Part shown: piece by piece, positions 1-4,540 of the stretch | Position numbering within the stretch: position 1 is the stretch's first letter | How the letters are laid out: the number at the start of each line of letters is the position of its first letter | From: Pseudomonadota bacterium | GTDB taxonomy: Bacteria; Pseudomonadota; Alphaproteobacteria; UBA9655 | DNA: 5,602 nucleotides | Assembly: GCA_021809225.1 (NCBI GenBank) | Contig: JAKBAL010000171.1 | Span: forward strand, 1-5,602 | Direction of reading: 5' to 3' | The notes under the pieces: model-generated | Databases searched by the model: none | Told to the model about the DNA's origin: nothing | What the model saw: only the letters and a program-made list of their open reading frames with translations | Position numbers and translations under genes: made by a program

Positions 1-764
1 AATAAACGAATCAGATTATCATTTAATCTATGTGGATGTTTGGTCCAAACTGGACCGATCCCAACTCCTTCCTTAATCATATTATACATCGTAATTCCCG
101 TGTTAACATAAACGAATTCCAATTGAGAAGAAAGGACAGAAAAATCAAATAGATCATTTGATCCTCCGCTAAAGGGTGTTGTATTAAACTCTATAAATTT
201 AATAATTCGATGTGGATTATTCGTTAAATCGTGTGAAGGGACGCCCATTTTAGAAAGATATGATTCACTTGCGAACAACCCAAATTCATAGGTATAGAGA
301 AGGTCTTGTTTAAGATCTCTTCTATCTTTTAAATAAGGCCATATAATAATATCAGAGCTATATTGAGAAAGCTCTCTTTCTGAGTTATGTGAAAGTAAAG
401 TGACCGTAATATTGGGATTGCTTTCAATAAAAGATTTAATACACTTTCCCACCGTTGAAACGGCAATGGATGCGGTTGTTGATACCGTAAGAGTTTCTTT
501 CCTTTCTTCATTTCCCATCATCTTTTGTTGTAGGGACTCAACCTTTTGAATCACCTCAGAATAAAGTTCGATGAGTTCCTCTCCAGCCCGTGTAAATTCG
601 ATTCCCTTCGATTTTCGGTAATAAATTTTTTGACCAAAAGTCACTTCAAGTTTTTCAAGCCTTTTACTGATAGAGGGGACTTTCATTCCAAATTCATCTG
701 CTGTTCTTGTTAGAGACTTTGTTTTGCATAGGGAAATAAGAATATAAAGATCATTAAAATCCAT
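1..764 (-). CDS. LysR-family transcriptional regulator, C-terminus cut off by window edge
   Basis: DNA-binding transcriptional regulator acting in the cytoplasm; its effector and targets cannot be read from the sequence. The first 254 codons are present, starting at ATG 764-762 (MDFNDLYILISLCKTKSLTR). Residues about 3-60 form the LysR winged helix-turn-helix, with the typical recognition-helix pattern around T21-A22 to S31-I32-S33-K34-R35-L36 and the wing R50-K51 to F57-T58-R59-A60-G61. Residues about 90-254 match the start of the LysR substrate-binding domain (TLTVSTTASI onward, and a late motif around G233-V-G-I-G-P-V-W). Family members are about 300 residues long, so roughly 45-50 are missing beyond position 1. 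A weak AAGGG ribosome-binding site lies about 9 nt upstream of the start. It lies downstream of, and in the same direction as, the dioxygenase-fold gene, 181 nt away, and appears to have its own promoter. Family assignment is firm; the regulon is unknown. Confidence 0.93.
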   Translation of the reverse strand, partial: MDFNDLYILISLCKTKSLTRTADEFGMKVPSISKRLEKLEVTFGQKIYYRKSKGIEFTRAGEELIELYSEVIQKVESLQQKMMGNEERKETLTVSTTASIAVSTVGKCIKSFIESNPNITVTLLSHNSERELSQYSSDIIIWPYLKDRRDLKQDLLYTYEFGLFASESYLSKMGVPSHDLTNNPHRIIKFIEFNTTPFSGGSNDLFDFSVLSSQLEFVYVNTGITMYNMIKEGVGIGPVWTKHPHRLNDNLIRL

Positions 765-814
765 CGGAACACCCTTTTTAACTTTGTATTATCTCAATCT
801 ATTTTATTAACGTC

Positions 815-844
815 AGTATAAACAAAAAATCAATGTTTTGTCAT
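815..844 (-). promoter_or_regulatory. Candidate sigma70 promoter of the LysR gene
   Basis: On the - strand, ATGACA (844-839, 5 of 6 matches to the -35 consensus) is followed after 18 bp by TATACT (820-815, 5 of 6 matches to -10). Transcription would start near 808, leaving a leader of about 44 nt before the ATG at 764. It lies inside the 181-bp gap between the two - strand genes. That gap contains no clear terminator for the upstream gene: only a 5-bp GTGAA/TTCAC stem near 932-947, without a T tract. Read-through from the upstream gene is therefore possible as well. Confidence 0.4.
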
Positions 845-851
845 GGCCACA

Positions 852-865
852 TTTACCCTCGTAAA
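852..865. promoter_or_regulatory. Small dyad upstream of the LysR promoter, possible autoregulatory operator
   Basis: TTTAC-CCTC-GTAAA is a perfect 5-bp inverted repeat with a 4-nt centre. It contains a T-N11-A spacing as in LysR-type boxes and is centred about 50 bp upstream of the inferred LysR transcription start. LysR regulators often repress their own gene from such a position. The arms are short and AT-rich, so chance is a real alternative. Confidence 0.22.
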
Positions 866-945
866 ATTTGTCATCATAACTCCAGATCCGTTGAGGTAAG
901 AAGAAGGAGCAGACAGAAACAATCAAGGGCTCAGTGAACAAAGTT

Positions 946-1545
946 TCACCAGGTTTCGATAAATGCAAGCATAAGATTTCTTCTCCCACTCATAACGGGT
1001 TTGACCTCATGGGAAAACTCACAGGAAGAGATTAATATCTCGCCTGACTTAGGACTATAAACATACTCCTTCTTACCAGGCCCACAAACAACATGTTCTC
1101 CTCCCGTGTAGCTTCCTTCGAGAAAGAGACTCATAACGTATTTATACGTCTTGGGCTTATTTTTTGACCACTGAATAGAAATAAAATCACCCTCTTCACA
1201 AAAGTGACACTCACATTGGCTGACGACAACATGATTTATTCCTGTTAATATTGTCATGAAATGTCTGATTTGTACGGAACTAGCAACATCATATATAATT
1301 TTATTTTTTACATCATCATTTTTTGAAAACTTAACAACTGATACGTTAAATGAGAAAGGTGTATCTATATTTTCATTGCTAATTTTTTTATATTCTAATT
1401 TACGCGTCTCATGATTTAGAGTTTGCCATTGATCTGCTGTAAGAACTAAATGTTTATCTGAAATGAGACAACTTCCTTCTGATGAAAGAATGTCTTTTAG
1501 AGAATTTATTGAACTGAGGCTTTCGATTCTTCCAGCCAAAAACAT
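946..1545 (-). CDS. 2OG-Fe(II) dioxygenase-fold protein lacking the HxD iron-binding motif
   Basis: The C-terminal half (residues about 105-199) resembles the prolyl-4-hydroxylase-like 2-oxoglutarate/Fe(II) dioxygenase superfamily. Landmarks are a G119-D120-F121-I-S lead-in, a Y/F-L-E-G-S-Y-T-G-G-E core strand ending at E150, a S-P-K-S-G-E turn (164-169), and the distal H179-E-V-K-P-V-M-S-G-R-R189 segment. The distal iron ligand (H179) and the 2-oxoglutarate-binding arginine (R189, ten residues later) are present. At the expected HxD position after GDFIS, however, the residues are Q125-W126-S127, so two of the three metal ligands are missing, and no HxD or HxE occurs anywhere else in the protein. 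Residues 1-100 are not recognised. A cluster C111, C113, H114, C116 lies just before the degenerate motif. The start at 1545 is supported by a strong GGGAGGGGAG ribosome-binding site about 5 nt upstream. A -10-like TATAAG lies at 1614-1609, without a convincing -35. The fold call is good; catalytic activity is doubtful. Confidence 0.78.
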   Translation of the reverse strand: MFLAGRIESLSSINSLKDILSSEGSCLISDKHLVLTADQWQTLNHETRKLEYKKISNENIDTPFSFNVSVVKFSKNDDVKNKIIYDVASSVQIRHFMTILTGINHVVVSQCECHFCEEGDFISIQWSKNKPKTYKYVMSLFLEGSYTGGEHVVCGPGKKEYVYSPKSGEILISSCEFSHEVKPVMSGRRNLMLAFIETW

Positions 1546-1748
1546 ATCATTCTCCCCTCCCGCACTCGCATTTTTTGATTTTCTTGTTTAAGGCGCCAGC
1601 TGTTAAATCTTATATGATTTTGTATCCCAGAGCATAGATCTATCCTCACCTCTTATCTAATAGAGTTGGCTTCCTTCAGTCAATGGCTTAAATTCCCAAA
1701 AAATTTTTAAGAGAGATAAAAAATAAAGTGTATTATAGAAAGACTCAT

Positions 1749-1778
1749 AAGAAAAGGGAGGAGACATGCCCTCCTCCC
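1749..1778 (-). terminator. Rho-independent terminator hairpin on the - strand, upstream of the dioxygenase-fold gene
   Basis: Reading the - strand, GGGAGGAG (1778-1771), a 7-nt loop and CTCCTCCC (1763-1756) form a perfect 8-bp GC-rich stem, followed directly by TTTTCTT (1755-1749). A further G-U pair can close the stem in the - strand RNA only. On the + strand the stem has no T tract after it, so the functional orientation is -. No protein gene ends here on that strand. It therefore either ends a small RNA or acts as an attenuator in a long leader of the gene starting at 1545. Confidence 0.55.
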
Positions 1779-1910
1779 CTGGTTGGTGTCATGTTTTGAC
1801 ACAACGTGGTGGCTGGTTACAGTTGACTTTTTAATACGTCACCGAAAAATACAAATTTTTATATTGGTTGAATGCTTTGCTGTGCCAACCTACTTTTTCG
1901 GGAGGAGAGC
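1756..1910 (-). ncRNA. Candidate attenuator leader or small RNA with two mutually exclusive helices
   Basis: In - strand RNA, segment A (1910-1900, GCTCTCCTCCC) can pair with segment B (1778-1768, GGGAGGAGGGC) over 11 positions, ten Watson-Crick and one G-U. B can alternatively pair with segment C (1763-1756, CTCCTCCC) to form the terminator. GGTTGG (1890-1885) and CCAACC (1786-1781) are nested inside A:B and would extend that helix. Between them lie a 9-bp hairpin with one bulge (1805-1782, loop at 1796-1792) and a 6-bp A/T stem (1860-1845). The off-consensus pairs are G-U only in the - orientation and A-C mismatches in the + orientation, which favours the - strand. A weak promoter may lie just upstream (TTGCAA, then TATTTT 1921-1916, on the - strand). 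It does not match any RNA family I recognise. Confidence 0.3.
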
Positions 1911-2108
1911 AATATAAAATACCGGGGAAATTTCATAAATTTGCAACCTTATTAATAGAATTGGAATACTTATCCGAACAGTGACTGTGATTAAATGGAT
2001 TTCGCATGAACGCAAGCGCTTCGCCTATTAAACTTAATGACAGAGCCTTTTCCCTTTCCTTCTATTTTTGTATGGCTGGATTAATGGGGTGGGGGGTGGT
2101 TAAATTTA

Positions 2109-2137
2109 TAGAAACGCGTTCAGAAACTTCTTATAAT
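2109..2137 (+). promoter_or_regulatory. Upstream candidate promoter (P1) before phoH
   Basis: TAGAAA (2109-2114, 4 of 6 matches to -35) is followed after 17 bp by a perfect TATAAT (2132-2137). Transcription would begin near 2144. The transcript meets the terminator at 2201-2224 before reaching phoH, so it would give a short RNA of about 80 nt unless terminated inefficiently. The spacer contains the palindrome AACGCGTT (2113-2120). Confidence 0.4.
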
Positions 2138-2143
2138 ATTCTG

Positions 2144-2224
2144 TAAAAAGACTTTGATTTTGAAAACTCTGGGAAAGAAATTCAGCCAATAACTTAGGTC
2201 GTGTCCAAGGACACATTTTTTTTT
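2144..2224 (+). ncRNA. Candidate small RNA or attenuated leader ahead of phoH
   Basis: This is the segment bounded by a predicted start (about 2144, downstream of a perfect TATAAT) and a hairpin with a nine-T tract. It has no open reading frame with a ribosome-binding site. The layout is that of a small trans-acting RNA gene, or of a leader that stops part of the transcription towards phoH. No known family was recognised, and apart from the terminator I see no strong internal stem. Existence of the transcript is inference. Confidence 0.25.
2201..2224 (+). terminator. Rho-independent terminator on the + strand, 87 nt before phoH
   Basis: GTGTC (2201-2205), loop CAAG and GACAC (2210-2214) form a short hairpin (the loop would be AA if the sixth pair forms), followed by one A and nine T (2216-2224). 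The stem is short but the T tract is excellent. No + strand protein gene ends upstream, so it either bounds a small RNA from the promoter at 2109-2137 or shields the phoH operon from upstream transcription. Confidence 0.55.
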
Positions 2225-2253
2225 CCATTTCAGTTTTTTTGTGATGAGCTCTC

Positions 2254-2281
2254 TTGAAAAAAAGAGATTTGTACTTATAAT
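2254..2281 (+). promoter_or_regulatory. Main candidate promoter (P2) of the phoH-ybeY-corC-lnt operon
   Basis: TTGAAA (2254-2259, 5 of 6) is followed after 16 bp by a perfect TATAAT (2276-2281). Transcription would start near 2288, giving a leader of about 24 nt. The -35 box is the centre of CTTGAAA, which is also the -35 pattern of the heat-shock factor sigma32 (RpoH), and the E. coli ybeZYX operon is known to belong to the RpoH regulon. The -10 here is a housekeeping TATAAT, so heat control is only a suggestion. An inverted repeat TCTCTT/AAGAGA (2250-2267) overlaps the -35 and could be an operator. Confidence 0.6.
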
Positions 2282-2311
2282 AAGGGTTCTTAGAGATTGT
2301 AAAAAGCATCC

Positions 2312-3265
2312 ATGGCATCTAACGACAAACAATCGACAACCTATTTAGAATTTGAAGATAATACCCTTCTCATTGAACTTTTTGGAAGTCACGAAAATAA
2401 CCTGAAGCTTCTTGAAAAAGAACTTGTCGTCACAATCACGACCAGAGGAAACCAAGTGGTCATTCAAGGAGAAGAGGAGAACACACTCATTGCAGGACGC
2501 ACATTAGCGTCCCTTTATCAGTATCTTCGACAAGGTAAATCGGTTGATTCAACCGATGTGATGGCGGTTCTTCGTCATGCGAGTGAAAAAGAGCCTCATG
2601 AAGAAATCTTTTTGACAACAAAACGTCGAGTCATTGCAGCTCAGTCACGACAACAAGCGGCTTATATAAAGTCCCTTAAAGAAAACGATCTTGTTTTTGC
2701 AGAGGGTCCAGCAGGAACAGGAAAAACCTACCTTGCCGTTGCATTGGGGGTTGAAATGATGATAACTGGGCAAATAGATCGCCTTATTCTTTCACGACCC
2801 GCAGTAGAAGCAGGAGAACACCTTGGGTTTTTGCCAGGCGACATTCGAGAGAAAATCGATCCTTACCTACGCCCACTTTATGATGCGCTTCATGATATGC
2901 TTCCTATTGAACTAGTCGCAAAAAAAATAGCTCTTGGCGAAATTGAAGTTGCTCCCTTAGCCTTCATGCGGGGAAGAACTCTTTCTAATTCAGTGATCAT
3001 CTTAGATGAAGCGCAAAATACGACTGAGGTTCAAATGAAAATGTTTTTAACACGCCTCGGAAATAACTCACGTATGATTGTGACGGGCGATTTGAGCCAG
3101 ATAGACTTACCCAAAGGCGTGCCTTCTGGCCTTCAAGATGCGATCCAAACTCTTGATGGTGTGAGGGGCATTGGGGTTATTAATTTTACAGAGCGAGACG
3201 TCTTCCGTCACCCTTTGGTATCGCGGATTGTTAGGGCATATGAACACAAAAAAGCCCATCATTAA
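2312..3265 (+). CDS. phoH: PhoH family NTPase (PhoH/YbeZ type)
   Basis: Cytoplasmic P-loop ATPase of the PhoH/YbeZ family, associated with RNA metabolism and ribosome maturation together with YbeY; its exact reaction is not settled. The protein has 317 residues, normal for the family. Residues about 20-60 form the N-terminal KH-like region (LFGSHENNLKLLEKEL). The ATPase core has Walker A G132-P-A-G-T-G-K-T139, the signature SRPAVEAGEHLGFLPGD (161-177), Walker B V-I-I-L-D-E-A-Q-N (228-236), and a TGDLSQIDLP segment (258-267). ATG 2312 is the only reasonable start: an in-frame stop lies at 2300-2302. It has no good Shine-Dalgarno sequence (GTAAAAAGCATCC precedes it), so initiation may be weak or use another signal. 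Its last 26 nt overlap ybeY. It is first in the operon, behind the promoter at 2254-2281. miaB, frequently the upstream neighbour in relatives, is absent here. Confidence 0.96.
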   Translation: MASNDKQSTTYLEFEDNTLLIELFGSHENNLKLLEKELVVTITTRGNQVVIQGEEENTLIAGRTLASLYQYLRQGKSVDSTDVMAVLRHASEKEPHEEIFLTTKRRVIAAQSRQQAAYIKSLKENDLVFAEGPAGTGKTYLAVALGVEMMITGQIDRLILSRPAVEAGEHLGFLPGDIREKIDPYLRPLYDALHDMLPIELVAKKIALGEIEVAPLAFMRGRTLSNSVIILDEAQNTTEVQMKMFLTRLGNNSRMIVTGDLSQIDLPKGVPSGLQDAIQTLDGVRGIGVINFTERDVFRHPLVSRIVRAYEHKKAHH

Positions 3266-3707
3266 TTTCATCCTCCTTCATAAGAGTTGGACGGGACTGG
3301 GCCCTATCTGGAGAGAGGAAATATCGTCTGCGCTTGAAATGGCGACAGATTTTTTACAAAAAGATTTTTCAGAAACGGAAGTCAGTGTGGTTTTTGCCGA
3401 TGACCAGGAAGTGCAAAATCTTAACAAAACTTTTCGCCACAAAGATAAACCCACGAACGTTCTTTCCTTTCCTTCCGAAGAAAAAGGAGAACTTGGAGAT
3501 ATCATCCTCGCTTATGAAACTGTTGTACAAGAAGCGCAAATGAGTGGAATTTCTCCCCTTCATCACACTCTTCATTTGGTTATACATGGTTTTTTGCATC
3601 TTTTAGGGTATGATCATGAAAATGAGAACGAGGCAAAAGAAATGGAAAACATGGAAATTCGAATTTTAAAAGCCCTCAACATTAAAAACCCTTATGAGGA
3701 TAAATGA
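3240..3707 (+). CDS. ybeY: Endoribonuclease YbeY (rRNA maturation factor)
   Basis: Zinc-dependent single-strand endoribonuclease needed for 16S rRNA 3'-end maturation and late-stage 70S ribosome quality control, in the cytoplasm. The zinc-binding motif H116-x3-H120-x5-H126 (HGFLHLLGYDH) is intact, as is the conserved R66-HKDKPTNVLSFP stretch with its basic residue, followed by E84-L-G-D-I-I-L-A-Y-E. From ATG 3240 the protein has 155 residues, the same length as the E. coli protein. An in-frame ATG at 3171 would add 23 residues (MGLLILQSETSSVTLWYRGL...) that are only the shadow of the phoH C-terminus in another frame, so 3240 is preferred. It has a modest AGGG site 4 nt upstream. It overlaps phoH by 26 nt and the next gene by ATGA, implying translational coupling. 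Nothing essential is missing. Confidence 0.96.
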   Translation: MNTKKPIINFILLHKSWTGLGPIWREEISSALEMATDFLQKDFSETEVSVVFADDQEVQNLNKTFRHKDKPTNVLSFPSEEKGELGDIILAYETVVQEAQMSGISPLHHTLHLVIHGFLHLLGYDHENENEAKEMENMEIRILKALNIKNPYEDK

Positions 3708-4540
3708 AGAATTTTCTAAGCTTTTTTACATCTCTGTTTAAAAAGAAAGAGAGCGAAGGATCTTTAAGGGAAACCATTGAAGAACTTATTGAAGAGGAGG
3801 AAATTGCCGATACTTCCCTTGCTCCAGACGAACGGGAAATGCTCACAAATATCCTTAATTTACGGGATCTTACGGCCAAAGATCTCATGATTGCACGAGC
3901 TGAAATCATTGGGGTCTCTCATGATAGCTCGTTAGAGGATGTTAAAAGTATTTTTAAATCCAGTAAGCTCATGCGTCTTCCTGTCTATCGCCAAACTCTT
4001 GATGATGTTTTAGGCTATATTCATTTGCGAGATCTATTGGACGCAACCGCAAAGAATTTTAAACTCCATGATCATTTCCATAAAATCAATTTTATTTCCC
4101 CCTCAATGCGGATTTTGGATTTGCTCTTAAAAATGCGTTCAACAGGGGAAAAAATTGCTCTTGTTGTCGATGAATATGGGGGCGTGGATGGGCTTGTGAC
4201 TATGAGTGACTTAGTTGAAGAAATTGTGGGAGATATTCAAGACGTTGCCCAAATGACAACGCCCCTCCACTTCTTTCGTCGACCCGATGGGGTTGTGGTT
4301 GTGGACGGCCGAATGGATATTGAGGAACTAGAAGAAAAAATTGGTCCCCTCCTTACAGAAGAAGAAAAAGAAGAAGATATTGATACCATTGGTGGGCTTG
4401 TTCTTCATTTGACGGATCGTGTACCTCAAAGGGGAGAATTAGTTGCTCACCCCTCGGGGATTGAGTTTGAAATTATTGAAGCTGATTCAAGACGCATTAA
4501 ACGTGTAGGGATTCATGGACTTCTACCCTCTCATCCTTAA
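3704..4540 (+). CDS. corC: CorC/TlyC-like CBS-pair protein (hemolysin-family/CorC domain, no membrane domain)
   Basis: Protein of 278 residues built as a CBS pair plus CorC_HlyC transporter-associated domain. CBS1 spans about 58-115 (MIARAEIIGVSHDSS to LGYIHLRDLLD). CBS2 spans about 127-180 (FISPSMRILDLLLKM to VVDEYGGVDGLVTMSDLVEEIVGDI). The C-terminal domain spans about 193-272 (RPDGVVVVDGRMDIEELEE to EFEIIEADSRRIKRVGIHG). There is no N-terminal DUF21/CNNM membrane segment; only a short hydrophobic/basic head (MKNFLSFFTSLFKKK) precedes an acidic linker rich in glutamate (about 24-34). This is the soluble CorC/YbeX and TlyC type. The family is linked to magnesium/cobalt homeostasis, and in the YbeX case to ribosome function; the hemolysin label is historical. 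CBS pairs bind adenine nucleotides. The start overlaps the ybeY stop as ATGA, with GAGG about 5 nt upstream. It overlaps lnt by 26 nt. Domain call firm, function less so. Confidence 0.93.
   Translation: MKNFLSFFTSLFKKKESEGSLRETIEELIEEEEIADTSLAPDEREMLTNILNLRDLTAKDLMIARAEIIGVSHDSSLEDVKSIFKSSKLMRLPVYRQTLDDVLGYIHLRDLLDATAKNFKLHDHFHKINFISPSMRILDLLLKMRSTGEKIALVVDEYGGVDGLVTMSDLVEEIVGDIQDVAQMTTPLHFFRRPDGVVVVDGRMDIEELEEKIGPLLTEEEKEEDIDTIGGLVLHLTDRVPQRGELVAHPSGIEFEIIEADSRRIKRVGIHGLLPSHP

Larger units (their letters stand above)
1546..2311. other. 766-bp intergenic region without a supported protein gene; carries RNA-like structure and promoters
   Basis: This gap separates the - strand accessory pair from the + strand housekeeping operon. 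It holds a palindrome ATAGATCTAT (1634-1643) about 20 bp upstream of the dioxygenase -10-like box, AT-rich sequence (1680-1740), the alternative-pairing RNA structure (1749-1910), 8-bp palindromes AAGCGCTT (2014-2021) and AACGCGTT (2113-2120), a pyrimidine tract followed by a G-run (2086-2099), and the + strand promoter, terminator, promoter series before phoH (2109-2281). A 22-codon reading frame (1766-1834) starts 4-5 nt after a Shine-Dalgarno-like GGGAG but has no recognisable product. No tRNA, rRNA or recognisable insertion sequence was seen. Confidence 0.7.

Noticed and set aside
930..950. Hairpin GTGAA/TTCAC at the end of the dioxygenase-fold gene as its terminator
   Set aside because: Only 5 bp, AT-rich, and not followed by a T tract on the - strand.
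2011..2024. Palindrome AAGCGCTT with GC-rich flanks as an operator or hairpin
   Set aside because: The perfect palindrome leaves no loop, the flanking bases do not pair, and there is no promoter beside it to give it a role.
2086..2099. G-run (GGGG-T-GGGGGG-T-GG) as a possible G-quadruplex
   Set aside because: It has too few separated runs of three or more G for a standard intramolecular quadruplex, so at most a two-tier structure is possible.
2006..2146. 46-codon frame on the + strand with a hydrophobic middle
   Set aside because: No ribosome-binding site precedes the ATG, its end overlaps the TATAAT promoter box, and the composition is explained by a pyrimidine tract and a G-run. It could be a tiny membrane peptide but nothing supports it.
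2106..2332. Two overlapping 70-codon frames on the - strand across the phoH start
   Set aside because: They cover the phoH start codon, promoter and terminator in antisense. Neither has a ribosome-binding site or a recognisable motif, and their lysine/phenylalanine-rich composition follows from the A/T tracts.
3171..3239. Longer N-terminus for YbeY from ATG 3171
   Set aside because: The added 23 residues lie wholly within the conserved C-terminal coding sequence of phoH and have no counterpart in the family. ATG 3240 gives the standard length.
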